A stretch of DNA of 64,000 bases, from the NCBI GenBank assembly GCA_903879335.1, contig CAIRLC010000007.1:124001-188000 (forward strand), in the 5' to 3' direction. How positions within the stretch are numbered: position 1 is the first letter of the stretch; every line of letters starts with the position of its first letter. Both the position numbers and the translations under genes were made by a program. The notes under the pieces were generated by a model. It searched no databases. It was given only the letters and a program-made list of their open reading frames with translations, and was not told where the DNA came from. The stretch comes from an uncultured Pseudomonadota bacterium (GTDB lineage Bacteria; Pseudomonadota; Gammaproteobacteria; Steroidobacterales; Steroidobacteraceae). This document shows positions 27,101 to 36,207 of the stretch, piece by piece.

Positions 27101-28126
27101 ATGAGCGCTGCCCCGCTACCGTCGGTGACGTCGAGATTTCGGCGCAATGACTTTGATGTCACGAATACCGTTCGGGTGAGCTCGGCGGATGCTGTCCGGA
27201 CAGCAGTCACCGACCTGTTTAAGGCGCAATGGCCCGACAGTTCGGCGGAACGAATCGCCCGGACCTTCGAAACCTTAGATGCCCTCTTCGCGGGTCGTCT
27301 AGCGGGTTTTCACGGCATCGATACCGTTTATCACGATCGGCAACACACCCTCGACGTGGCTTTAGCGGCGGCGCGGCTTCTCGTTGGCTACGAGCGCTCG
27401 GTTGCACCCGAGCAGCGGCTGGGCGGCGATCGAGCTCTCATGGGGTTGATTACGGCCGCTTTCCATGACGCTGGATATGTACGCGCGACAGGTGACAGCG
27501 AACCCAACGGCGCACATTACACGAGCTCTCACGTCAGTCGATCGGCCAAATTGGTCACGCGGTTTCTACCCGCGGTGGGCATGCAAGATTGGGCGCCCGT
27601 TGCCGCCAGCATCGTGCACTACACCGGCTATGAAGTGCCTCTGGCGAGTATTCAAGCCCCAGATCCTAGAGACCACCGTGTCGGCCATCTCATTGGAACA
27701 GCCGATCTGATCGCCCAAATGGCAGATCGCTGCTACCTGGAAAAGTGCCGGGACCGACTCTATCCCGAATTTGTGCTCGCCGGCGTTGCGATGGGCCGCA
27801 GCCAGGAGGGCTACGTCAATACTCGCTATGGCTCTGGTCTAGATTTGTTACGAAAGACACCGGCTTTCGTCGAGACGATGCGTCGAGATCGGCTAGACAG
27901 TGCCTTTGGTCAGGCTTACCGCTACTTGGAAGTGTTATTTGAGGGCCGTAATCCGTACATGGAAACCATAGACCAACATATGGCCTTCCTGAGCAAGGTC
28001 CTGCGATCCGGTAACTTTGGTCTACTCCGTCGCAATCCACCGGTATTTACAAGAGACCCAGATCCTCTTCCGGACGTGCGCAGACTCGTTCTTTCGCGCA
28101 TTAAGGACGTTTGGTCAGACGCTTAA
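27101..28126 (+). CDS. HD-domain phosphohydrolase of unknown substrate
   Basis: Protein of 341 aa from the ATG at 27101; an upstream GTG at 27032 would add 23 residues. The metal-binding H...HD...D pattern is visible: YHDRQHTLDVALAAARLL, AAFHDAGY, IVHYTGYEV and GTADLIAQMADR. The first segment resembles the YHN-xx-H-x-x-DV signature of class I cyclic nucleotide phosphodiesterases, and the ligand order fits that fold. No other signalling domain is attached. The substrate (cyclic nucleotide or other phosphoester) cannot be read from sequence. Confidence 0.65.
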   Translation: MSAAPLPSVTSRFRRNDFDVTNTVRVSSADAVRTAVTDLFKAQWPDSSAERIARTFETLDALFAGRLAGFHGIDTVYHDRQHTLDVALAAARLLVGYERSVAPEQRLGGDRALMGLITAAFHDAGYVRATGDSEPNGAHYTSSHVSRSAKLVTRFLPAVGMQDWAPVAASIVHYTGYEVPLASIQAPDPRDHRVGHLIGTADLIAQMADRCYLEKCRDRLYPEFVLAGVAMGRSQEGYVNTRYGSGLDLLRKTPAFVETMRRDRLDSAFGQAYRYLEVLFEGRNPYMETIDQHMAFLSKVLRSGNFGLLRRNPPVFTRDPDPLPDVRRLVLSRIKDVWSDA

Positions 28127-28134
28127 CTCAAGCC

Positions 28135-28848
28135 TTAGCCAAGAACAGTTGGGGCCGGATCGACAGATCGTACATAGCGCAGGTAAATCTGCGGCAAATC
28201 AGCAATCAAAGCCGTTTTTCCATCGATCTGGCTATGAGATAGCGCTCGCAAGAGGGTCTGAGGTCGCATCCGCCGGGATGCTGCTCGCGCAGTGGGTGCA
28301 TGACTCAAATGCCATGGCTCCGGCTGGACGCCTCCACGATAGGTGTCATAAGGCCGGTAAAAGCCAAATTTCCCCATGTGCCGATTGAGCCAGAGCGTCA
28401 AATCAGCAAACGGCCCGCCGGTCACGTACTCCGCCGGCACGAGTTGCGGTCTCTGACCGGACGCTAAGCTTGCCTGATCATAAACGTCGAGATCAGTGCC
28501 CCAATGGTGCCGACTGGCCCCAGGCGGAGCTGACCACAGAAGGATCGCGCGAACTCTGGCCTTGGGCGTGAGCTCATCGGCCACCAAGAGCCGCCCCGCT
28601 TTATCGAGCAAAGGTCGCTCGCCGCGCCATTTCTGATTCCAAATCCGCGCTTGCGTATCGAAATCTCGAAAGGATGAGGCGGAACGCAGGGCAATGCCGT
28701 CCTTTGCTGCAGCCTTGCACATCTTGTCGAAGGCCACCATTGCTGCCGGTTGCAGAACAACTCCCTCACGGACAATGACGTGATCGCGGCTTTGTCCCGT
28801 GATCTGCAATGGACCGAGCATAGGCACTGGCGGAGACTGTCTGACCAT
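28135..28848 (-). CDS. M15-family D-alanyl-D-alanine carboxypeptidase-like protein
   Basis: VanY-type peptidase of 237 aa. Zinc and catalytic motifs are present: SRHHWGTDLDVYD gives the SxHxxGxAxD-like site and EPWHLSH gives the second His. SASSFRDFDTQARIWNQKW is the usual upstream substrate region. No signal peptide is seen at this start (MVRQSPPVPMLGPLQ), unlike most family members that act on peptidoglycan. It may therefore act inside the cell or use another export route. It is divergent from the GGDEF-EAL gene. Confidence 0.8.
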   Translation of the reverse strand: MVRQSPPVPMLGPLQITGQSRDHVIVREGVVLQPAAMVAFDKMCKAAAKDGIALRSASSFRDFDTQARIWNQKWRGERPLLDKAGRLLVADELTPKARVRAILLWSAPPGASRHHWGTDLDVYDQASLASGQRPQLVPAEYVTGGPFADLTLWLNRHMGKFGFYRPYDTYRGGVQPEPWHLSHAPTARAASRRMRPQTLLRALSHSQIDGKTALIADLPQIYLRYVRSVDPAPTVLG

Positions 28849-28952
28849 GGTGACCTAGGCTACCTGAGGTGACGCCCTACAGGGAATGGCGCTGCATGCG
28901 GGGGATACCCTTTTGGGTTTCTGACAGGGCGAGTCGTCGTTATAGTAGCGGG

Positions 28953-30908
28953 ATGTTATCGCACTTTTCACGGCTGAACTTTTTCCGCGCTGCTGCATTG
29001 GCCTGTGCAGTTGTTGGCGTCGCCATGGCGCCGACCATGGCGTTGCGTATCGCTATTATTCTGACCGTACTATTTGCCTTAGCGGCGCTCACGATTGCGT
29101 GGCGGCGCACCACCGCAATCGAGCGACGCCTCTCGGGTTTGAAAAAGGCAGACGCTACATTGCCCTTGGATCATGGCAACGCAACGCTTGAGGAAATCGT
29201 TGAATCGATCGCAGAACAGTTGGATGCAACCACCCGGATCAGTCGGCATCTGGAATCAGTGCTGAATGGGATGGCAGACGCGGTGTTCATCGTGGACGCC
29301 GAGGGTCAAATTCGAGAAAGTAACGCGACGGCTACCCGGCTATTAGGCTGGACGGCTGAATCCTTGCAGGGTCGGGCACTCGTGAGCCTGCTCAGTCCCG
29401 AACAGCGCCTTGAATTTAGTCTCGGACGGGCGGCATCAGAGAGCCGGGATTACGTCATTGAAACCGCCGACGGTGCAGTCCTCCCGGTGTCCATCACGGG
29501 CTCAGCGTTACCCGATTCGACCAACCTGATCTTCGTGTTGCATGACATTACCGAGCGACGCAAGGCTGAGCGACGAATCAATTATTTGGCCAAACATGAT
29601 GCTCTGACACGACTTCCGAACCGGATGCAATTCCAGCACCTGCTTCAGCAAGCGATCGCACGATCACAGCGTCAAAATAGCTCGCTCGCTCTGCTGTACT
29701 TGGATGTCGATCGGTTCAAAGATGTCAACGATACTTTCGGCCATTCTGCTGGTGATCGCACGTTGGAAGTGCTGAGTGAGCGCCTCGCCAAGCTCGTCCC
29801 GGCTGAAGCGGTGGTCGGCCGGCTCGCTGGCGATGAGTTTGCTGTTTTCATGCCGGTCTCTGGGCGCGAGGACAGGCCACTATTGTCAGCACTCGCCAGA
29901 GATCTGCTCTCTGAGATCAGCAAGGCTTTTTTCCTGAATGGTTCGGAAATTTACCTGACCGTCAGTATCGGCATCGCGCTAGCCGAACCTCCTGCTGATC
30001 ACACCATTGCCCTCATTCGGCGCGCTGACGTCGCGATGTATCACGCCAAACAGGGCGGCGGCGGCACCTACGCGTTTTTCGACCCTTCGATGACCACTAA
30101 AGCGGTCGAGCGCTTGGTTTTGAAAAACAAATTGAGACGCTCGCTCGAATTAAATGAGTTGGTGACCTTGTACCAGCCCATTGTCGAGTTAGACAGTGGC
30201 CGCATCGTTGGCGCGGAGGCCTTGCTGCGTTGGCGCTTACCCGGTTACGGCGATATTCCTCCCTCCGAATTCATTCCTTTGGCTGAGCAGTCCAATCTCA
30301 TTCATAGCATCGGCGAATGGGTCTTTCGCAGAGTGTGTACGGATTTCGCGGTCTGGCGCAGCGCTGGATTGGCCCCTCAACGCGTATCAATCAACCTGTC
30401 ACTGCGCCAATTTGGTCGTAGCAGCACAGTCAACCGAATCACGACAATACTCGATGAATTCGGCGTCTCGCCGAGCACCTTTGAACTTGAGATTACCGAA
30501 TCAACCTTGATGGAATATGACCGCTCAGGTCCGGCACTTGAGGCCTTAGCCGCCTTAGGCTTTAGGATCGCGATCGATGATTTTGGGACTGGCTATTCAT
30601 CCCTATCGGCACTGCGGCAAATGCCGGTTCAAACGATCAAGATCGATAAATCGTTTCTGCATAATCTTGGCAAACGTGGCGATGACGCGACGCTCATCCG
30701 GACGATCATTGAGATGGGTCGAAACCTTGGACTCGAGGTTATCGCCGAGGGACTTGAGACCGAAGAGCAGCGCAATTTTGTCGCAGGGCAAGGGTGTCAC
30801 CTCGGACAAGGTCTATTATTTGGCGCCCCCATGCCGGCAGAGGAATTGCAGGTTCGACTCGCAGCATCTTCTGCTCAAGAAACGACCGTTCTGCAATTCC
30901 CTGCCTGA
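28953..30908 (+). CDS. PAS-GGDEF-EAL cyclic-di-GMP signalling protein
   Basis: Inner-membrane protein of 651 aa. Two hydrophobic segments lie near residues 10-50. A PAS domain (about 100-200) follows, then GGDEF with the variant motif AGDEF at 292-296 (still permitted for cyclase activity), then EAL beginning EALLRW at 422. EAL metal and catalytic residues are all visible: INLSLRQF, EITEST, IDDFGTGYSSL, IDKSFL and EGLETEEQ. It is likely a functional c-di-GMP phosphodiesterase, possibly with regulated cyclase activity. The start at 28953 was chosen because it gives a clean membrane anchor. Confidence 0.88.
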   Translation: MLSHFSRLNFFRAAALACAVVGVAMAPTMALRIAIILTVLFALAALTIAWRRTTAIERRLSGLKKADATLPLDHGNATLEEIVESIAEQLDATTRISRHLESVLNGMADAVFIVDAEGQIRESNATATRLLGWTAESLQGRALVSLLSPEQRLEFSLGRAASESRDYVIETADGAVLPVSITGSALPDSTNLIFVLHDITERRKAERRINYLAKHDALTRLPNRMQFQHLLQQAIARSQRQNSSLALLYLDVDRFKDVNDTFGHSAGDRTLEVLSERLAKLVPAEAVVGRLAGDEFAVFMPVSGREDRPLLSALARDLLSEISKAFFLNGSEIYLTVSIGIALAEPPADHTIALIRRADVAMYHAKQGGGGTYAFFDPSMTTKAVERLVLKNKLRRSLELNELVTLYQPIVELDSGRIVGAEALLRWRLPGYGDIPPSEFIPLAEQSNLIHSIGEWVFRRVCTDFAVWRSAGLAPQRVSINLSLRQFGRSSTVNRITTILDEFGVSPSTFELEITESTLMEYDRSGPALEALAALGFRIAIDDFGTGYSSLSALRQMPVQTIKIDKSFLHNLGKRGDDATLIRTIIEMGRNLGLEVIAEGLETEEQRNFVAGQGCHLGQGLLFGAPMPAEELQVRLAASSAQETTVLQFPA

Positions 30909-30960
30909 CTCACGATTGAAGTCGGGCTAACATGCGCGGCCCATTCCTCTTGTTTGCACC

Positions 30961-32877
30961 ATGATCAGCTTTCGAGACGTCACCCTGCGACGAGGACCTC
31001 GCGCGTTGTTCTCACGCGCGTCGTTCAGCTTGTTCGACGGCGACCGGGTCGCCGTGGTGGGACCAAACGGCACGGGTAAATCGAGCCTATTTGCGCTCAT
31101 CACCGGTGAACTGAGTGTCGATGCAGGCGACGTCTCTGTTCAGGCGGGCCACATTCTCGCCGCAGTGGCACAGGAGATTGATGCCGACGCACGGGCGGCC
31201 GTTGATTTTGTGCTCGATGGCGACCGAGAGTTGCGGGGTGTCGAGACTGAGCTGGCTGCCGCAGAGGCAGCGCAAGACGGCGTGCGCGTTGGCTCCTTAC
31301 ACGCTCGTTTAGAGGCGATTGGCGGCTACTCGTCCCGGGCGCGCGCTGCGAGATTACTCGCGGGACTCGGCTTCGATGCACCAGCGATTGAAAGGCCCGT
31401 GGCCGAGTTTTCGGGAGGTTGGCGCCGGCGCCTCGCCTTGGCTCAGGCGCTCATGGCTCGTTCAGATGTACTCCTGCTCGACGAACCCACCAACCATCTG
31501 GACCTGGACGCGGTGCTTTGGCTTGAGGATTGGCTACGGAGTTACCCCGGCTTGTTGGTCGTCATCGCACACGATCGAGAATTTCTCGATCGCGTCGTGA
31601 CTCGCATTGTCAGCATCGAAAACGGTCAAGTTGAGACCTATACCGGGAATTACTCGGACTTCGAAACCCAACGGGCCGATCGATTGTCGCAGCAGCACGT
31701 GGCGTTTGAACGGCAACAGCGTGAAGTCAAACACATCCTTGATTTCGTAGCTCGCTTCAAGGCCAAGGCGACTAAGGCAAGACAGGCCCAGAGCCGTCTT
31801 AAGATGCTGGAACGAATGGAGAGAATCGCGCCAGCTCATGTGGATTCACCGTTCGAATTTTCGTTTCTCGAGCCGGCTCGGCTACCCCGGCCGCTGCTGG
31901 TACTGGATCGTGCCAAGCTGGGTTACGGTGAGCGGGTGATCATTGACGGTGCATCGATGAGCATTTCGCCGGGAGACCGTATTGGATTGTTGGGTCGCAA
32001 CGGCGCGGGCAAATCGACGCTGACTAAAGCATTGGCAGGCACTCAAGAATTGCTTTCGGGCCGACGGACCACAGCGCAGGATCTGCTGGTCGGCTACTTC
32101 GCTCAACATCAGATCGAATTGCTCGACGCGCAATCGTCCGCCATTGAGCACCTCAAGCGCCTGGGCGGCGACAGCATCGCCAAGGCCCCCGAGGAGGAAC
32201 AACGCAATTTCTTGGGTGGCTTCGGTTTCACTGGCGACCGTGTCTTCGAGGCTGTAGGGCCCTTTTCCGGTGGCGAAAAGGCTCGATTGGTCTTGGCTTT
32301 GGTCGTATCACGACGACCCAACTTGTTGCTGCTGGACGAACCCACCAATCATCTAGATTTAGAGATGCGGCACGCCCTAGGCATGGCGCTTCAGGACTAC
32401 ACCGGGGCGATCGTTTTGGTCTCCCACGACCGTTATCTGCTCAAACTCGTAGCCGACGAACTCTGGCTCGTGAACGAAGGACAAGCCGCTCCCTTTGATG
32501 GAGACCTGGACGATTATGCGAATTGGCTGCGAACAGCGGCGAATTCGTCGCGAAATAGCGCCAAAATAGATGAAGCACCACGTAGCGCGGCCTCCGAAAA
32601 GGAGCGCAAACGCGCCGAAGCCGCGCGCCGGGCTGAGTTAGCGCCGCTCAGGGCGGTCATTACGAAATCTGAACGCGAAATGACCAAAATCTCTCCGCGC
32701 CTATCTGAACTCGAGTTACTTCTGGCAGACCCAGCACTGTACGAGCCATCGGCCCGGACGCGATTGACCACCCTTTTGACGGAGCAAGCCTCGCTCAAAT
32801 CCAACCTGGAAGCGGCTGAGTCGGCTTGGCTTTCGGCTTCCGAAGCCTATGAGGCGGCCGAACACAGGGATATTTAG
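30961..32877 (+). CDS. yheS: ABC-F ATPase YheS
   Basis: Soluble duplicated ABC ATPase (638 aa) of the ABC-F class, which acts on ribosomes rather than membranes. Two cassettes are present, with Walker A GPNGTGKSSL and GRNGAGKSTL, signatures FSGGWRRRLALAQ and FSGGEKARLVLAL, and twice LLLDEPTNHLDL. The inter-domain linker contains KATKARQAQSRLKMLERME. A lysine/arginine-rich C-terminal coiled coil begins near residue 540. Order and length match YheS of gammaproteobacteria. The next gene's longest frame overlaps its end, but that start is not used. Confidence 0.9.
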   Translation: MISFRDVTLRRGPRALFSRASFSLFDGDRVAVVGPNGTGKSSLFALITGELSVDAGDVSVQAGHILAAVAQEIDADARAAVDFVLDGDRELRGVETELAAAEAAQDGVRVGSLHARLEAIGGYSSRARAARLLAGLGFDAPAIERPVAEFSGGWRRRLALAQALMARSDVLLLDEPTNHLDLDAVLWLEDWLRSYPGLLVVIAHDREFLDRVVTRIVSIENGQVETYTGNYSDFETQRADRLSQQHVAFERQQREVKHILDFVARFKAKATKARQAQSRLKMLERMERIAPAHVDSPFEFSFLEPARLPRPLLVLDRAKLGYGERVIIDGASMSISPGDRIGLLGRNGAGKSTLTKALAGTQELLSGRRTTAQDLLVGYFAQHQIELLDAQSSAIEHLKRLGGDSIAKAPEEEQRNFLGGFGFTGDRVFEAVGPFSGGEKARLVLALVVSRRPNLLLLDEPTNHLDLEMRHALGMALQDYTGAIVLVSHDRYLLKLVADELWLVNEGQAAPFDGDLDDYANWLRTAANSSRNSAKIDEAPRSAASEKERKRAEAARRAELAPLRAVITKSEREMTKISPRLSELELLLADPALYEPSARTRLTTLLTEQASLKSNLEAAESAWLSASEAYEAAEHRDI

Positions 32878-32912
32878 GGCCCGGCAGTCCCGCAAAGGAG
32901 AAAATTTAGGAT

Positions 32913-32969
32913 TTGCACAGCCTATTGATCATCGGCGTATAGTATGTGTACAAATTCTTTCCCTGTACG
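32913..32969 (+). promoter_or_regulatory. Candidate promoter and TGTAC direct repeats before the CarH-like regulator
   Basis: TTGCAC (32913-32918) and TATAGT (32938-32943) resemble sigma-70 boxes with a long 19-bp spacer. Just downstream, TGTACA (32947-32952) and TGTACG (32964-32969) are direct repeats 17 bp apart. The first sits in gTgTACAa, which fits the nTnTACAn form I recall for CarH operators. The known repeats are 11 bp apart, so this is only suggestive of self-regulation. Confidence 0.35.
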
Positions 32970-32989
32970 TCGCCGGTGAGGTAGCCGCT

Positions 32990-33889
32990 ATGTTCACGAT
33001 CAAAGCAGTCTCTCAGGCAACCGGGGTCAGCATTGAAACGTTGCGCGCCTGGGAGCGGCGCTACCGCGTTGTCGAGCCCCGCAGGGATCCTAATGGGAGA
33101 CGCTCTTACTCGCCCCCAGACGTCATCCGTTTACGAAAGCTACGCGAGGCGACCGAGCGAGGGCACGCCATTTCTAAATTGGCGCGCTTCTCCGATGACG
33201 AACTCGCCTCTGTCCTAGCGACTCCTGTAACCGACGGCCCTGTACAAATCGCGGCCAAGTCGTTTTCGGCGCAGATGATTGATGCTGCCGAAGACTATCG
33301 CCCGGAGGATTGCGAGCAGGTGCTGTCGATGGCGCTCGCGCTGCTACCGCTAGATGAGGTCGTCACATCCGTTCTCGCACCGGCCTTGGTGGAGGTTGGC
33401 GAGCGCTGGCATGCGGGTCGCTTCAATGTAGCCCAAGAACGGATCATCACCGGGACCGTTCGGCGGCAGGTCACTGCGGTCTTGGACACCTATAGCAAGA
33501 TATCCACCGGCGCCCCCATAGTCTTCGCGACACTGCCTGAAGAGCGTCACGAGCTTGGGCTGCTGATGAGCGCTCTGATTGCCGCATCGAAAGGCGTGCG
33601 CTGCCACTATCTCGGCCCGGACATTCCTGCGGCCGACATCGCCACCTACGCCACGCGAGTGGGCGCGTCGACGATCGTTTTATCGTTTGTGCTTCAGGAC
33701 CCGAGCATCCCAACTGGGCCCGCGTTAGCGGACCTCGTGATGCGTACGCCCAAGAACATCGGCATCTGGATTGGCGGACGTGCCTCCGGAGATCTCGATG
33801 GCGCGCTGAGTGGCGGGCGCGTGACGTTGATCACGAATTATTCAGCGTTCCACCAGGAACTGAACAACTTATTATCGCCAGAGAGCTGA
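32990..33889 (+). CDS. CarH/LitR-like MerR regulator with B12-binding domain
   Basis: Regulator of 299 aa: an N-terminal MerR helix-turn-helix (FTIKAVSQATGVSIETLRAW, 1-70), a four-helix cap domain (90-165) and a Rossmann-type cobalamin-binding domain (170-299). The lower-ligand motif E/D-x-H-x-x-G is present as ERHELG with His187. The cap motif W-x9-E-H of light-sensing CarH/LitR proteins appears as Trp140-His141...Glu150-Arg151, so only the last His differs. A B12-dependent, possibly light-sensing repressor is likely. No carotenoid or photolyase gene is in the window. The start at 32990 gives the canonical MerR N terminus. Confidence 0.85.
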   Translation: MFTIKAVSQATGVSIETLRAWERRYRVVEPRRDPNGRRSYSPPDVIRLRKLREATERGHAISKLARFSDDELASVLATPVTDGPVQIAAKSFSAQMIDAAEDYRPEDCEQVLSMALALLPLDEVVTSVLAPALVEVGERWHAGRFNVAQERIITGTVRRQVTAVLDTYSKISTGAPIVFATLPEERHELGLLMSALIAASKGVRCHYLGPDIPAADIATYATRVGASTIVLSFVLQDPSIPTGPALADLVMRTPKNIGIWIGGRASGDLDGALSGGRVTLITNYSAFHQELNNLLSPES

Positions 33890-33890
33890 T

Positions 33891-34511
33891 CTAGGGACGC
33901 TCGAGACCTTCTATCGCGACATCAACGGATCGCGCGAGCTGGCTGGCGGCGGACTCCCACGCCGCCTGATACGCGGCCACCACCTCGTGCCGCTGATCTA
34001 AGCGTGCAATAGCCGTTCCAGTGCCGGCAACCGTCGCAACCAGGCGGCGTTCACCCGGCACGCCCAATTCACCGCGCAGGCTCACCCGAACGGTCGGCAC
34101 TTTGCCGCCGCCAGAATAATCAGCGGTGAATTCGGTGATTTCTGTCTGTAGTAAATAACGGCCGCGGAACGCGCCGTGATCGGAGATGACTGCGCGCGCT
34201 GGAGTTGCAGACCGCAAGGCATCAAGGAGCAATCCCTCCACCATTTTCGGTAGCGGCGCAGCCCATCGAGCATCGGCATAGACATCGCTGCGACGGTCTT
34301 CTCGAGTGACCGCTAATCGATCGGTGTCCAGACCTGCCCGAACCGTCGGTCGAGCCACCACGAGCACGGGATCGTGCACGGGCATCGCTTGTTCGACCGA
34401 CGCAGAAGTCAGCGTATACACGTCGGGCTCAGGAAGACGGCTTTGTAAGAGACCAGAGCACGCCGACAACGCCAACGAAGTCAGGACGATCAACGATCGT
34501 TTAAAAATCAT
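33891..34511 (-). CDS. ABC-type transport auxiliary lipoprotein (PqiC/DUF330 family)
   Basis: Outer-membrane-directed lipoprotein of 206 aa, the last gene of the MCE transport operon. The signal peptide ends in the lipobox LSAC (SLIVLTSLALSACSG). The mature part has PEPDVYTLTSASVEQ and RPTVRAGLDTDRLAVTRED, typical of PqiC-like proteins. It starts inside the MCE gene stop with a 4-bp overlap and converges on the CarH-like gene with a 1-bp gap. Confidence 0.85.
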   Translation of the reverse strand: MIFKRSLIVLTSLALSACSGLLQSRLPEPDVYTLTSASVEQAMPVHDPVLVVARPTVRAGLDTDRLAVTREDRRSDVYADARWAAPLPKMVEGLLLDALRSATPARAVISDHGAFRGRYLLQTEITEFTADYSGGGKVPTVRVSLRGELGVPGERRLVATVAGTGTAIARLDQRHEVVAAYQAAWESAASQLARSVDVAIEGLERP

Positions 34512-35446
34512 CGAGGAATCTCCAGACCACGCGAAGGGCGCTGGTAAATGAGACGAGAAGGGTCGTCACGCAAGGACTTAGCTAATTCACGGACCTCCGC
34601 CGCCGCGGCACGGCTCTCGGCAGCCAACGCCGTCACCTCGCCCAATCCCTGTCCAGCAAAATCATCGATGTCCGCCTCGTGCCGAGCAACAAGAGCATCA
34701 ACCCGACGGCTAACCGCAGCCAAACCCTCGGAAGTGGTTTTTAAATTTTTCAATGTGTCTTCAAGCTCTGGACCTGCCGTATTCACCAGATGTCCGGCAC
34801 CGCGCGCGGTCTCACGCAAATCAGCCACTAGAGCTCGAGTCTCGTGGATCAGTTTTGCCGCTTCCTGCGCCGCTTCGGGCAAGGGCTCAGACATTGCTTT
34901 AGCATTGCGCATGACCGCTGAAAGCGCTGCAAGGTTGTCATCAGCCAGCAGCTTGTTCAGCTGGTGGGTCACGCGAGTGGCATCGGCGACTAGCGACGGC
35001 ATACCTGCAATCAGCCGATCAAAATCAGAGGTCGCCGAGTGAATCACTGGATATTGCTGACTCGGCACATCAGCGTTGATGTGCGCAGGTTCTGCCACCT
35101 GGGACAGATCAATGTAGAGCAATCCCGTGATGCCTTGCATTGAGAGCCGGGCAACCGTCGAAGGCTGAATTGGCGTCGCTTTATCGACATCCACCAACAC
35201 CAGTACTCGATTCGCAGTTCGCGTATCCAGACGAATACGAGCCACTCGGCCCACATTCACGCCAAGATATCGAACGGTGCTGCCCTCCTGTAAACCACTC
35301 ACGCTGCCTGCAAAGTAAATCTCGTAGCGCTGATATTCGTGACGGTCACTCGAATTCGTGTACCAGAGCACGAAGACCGTCGCCATGGCGAGTACCACCA
35401 GCACAAAGGTCCCAACGGCGACATAATTTGTCTCGCGATCCATCAC
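34508..35446 (-). CDS. MCE-domain lipid-transport protein (MlaD-like)
   Basis: Substrate-binding component of the transporter, 312 aa. One N-terminal membrane anchor (VGTFVLVVLAMATVFVLWYT) is followed by the MCE domain (YFAGSVSGLQEGSTVRYLGV, about residues 40-120). A long helical C-terminal region of about 190 residues is rich in Ala, Leu and Glu. Longer than E. coli MlaD (about 180 aa), so closer in build to mammalian-cell-entry proteins of other ABC systems. It overlaps the ATPase gene by 4 bp. Confidence 0.87.
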   Translation of the reverse strand: MMDRETNYVAVGTFVLVVLAMATVFVLWYTNSSDRHEYQRYEIYFAGSVSGLQEGSTVRYLGVNVGRVARIRLDTRTANRVLVLVDVDKATPIQPSTVARLSMQGITGLLYIDLSQVAEPAHINADVPSQQYPVIHSATSDFDRLIAGMPSLVADATRVTHQLNKLLADDNLAALSAVMRNAKAMSEPLPEAAQEAAKLIHETRALVADLRETARGAGHLVNTAGPELEDTLKNLKTTSEGLAAVSRRVDALVARHEADIDDFAGQGLGEVTALAAESRAAAAEVRELAKSLRDDPSRLIYQRPSRGLEIPR

Positions 35447-36207
35447 GCCCCCTGAGCAGCTCGGCTACGGACGCCATGAAAATACTCCCGAATCCACGGG
35501 TGCGGGTGCCTCACTATGCCCTCCAACGTATCGCTGATCATGTGGGCATCGACGATGACGCCAACCCGGTCACAGGTCCGGTAAATGGTATCCAAATCAT
35601 GGGTGACCATGACAACCGTCAATCCAAGCATGCGCTTTAGATAAACCAATAGTTCATCAAAATGACCCGCGGAGATTGGATCAAGACCAGCCGTAGGCTC
35701 GTCTAAGAACAGGAGTGATGGATCAAGGGCGAGCGCTCGAGCGAGCGCCGCCCGCTTCACCATGCCACCGGATAGTTGTGCCGGGTACTTCAATCCTGCG
35801 TCGTCGGGTAAGCCGACGAGCCGCAATTTTTGCAAAGCCAAGCCCCGAATGATCGGCTCTGGTAAAGCCATAGCCTCGAGCATCGGTAACTCGACGTTTT
35901 CTATAACTGTCATTGAAGAAAACAAAGCGCCGTGCTGAAAAGTCACCCCATAACGTCGCTTCACGCGCACGAGCGCATCACTGTCCAAGCCCGTAATGAC
36001 GTCACCATCAATCAAAACCTCACCGGCACGCGGCGCCTGCAGACCCAGAATCGTCCTCAATAAGACAGACTTTCCGCTGCCGGAGCCGCCGACAATTCCA
36101 AATATTTCGCCATGCTGAACCGACATTTCGAGTTCGTCATGCACGATCTGTTGGCCGAAGCGATTCATGAGGCCGCGCACTTCTACGGCGGGAATAGGAT
36201 TGATCAT
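35443..36207 (-). CDS. MCE transporter ATP-binding protein (MlaF-like)
   Basis: ATPase of 254 aa energising phospholipid movement between membranes. Walker A GGSGSGKSVLLRTILG, signature LSGGMVKRAALARALAL, Walker B LLFLDEPTAGLDPIS and switch VTHDLDTI are intact and have the Mla-type wording. The ATG shares one base with the permease stop (TAATG) and the 3' end overlaps the MCE gene by 4 bp, so the operon is tightly coupled. Confidence 0.9.
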   Translation of the reverse strand: MINPIPAVEVRGLMNRFGQQIVHDELEMSVQHGEIFGIVGGSGSGKSVLLRTILGLQAPRAGEVLIDGDVITGLDSDALVRVKRRYGVTFQHGALFSSMTVIENVELPMLEAMALPEPIIRGLALQKLRLVGLPDDAGLKYPAQLSGGMVKRAALARALALDPSLLFLDEPTAGLDPISAGHFDELLVYLKRMLGLTVVMVTHDLDTIYRTCDRVGVIVDAHMISDTLEGIVRHPHPWIREYFHGVRSRAAQGA

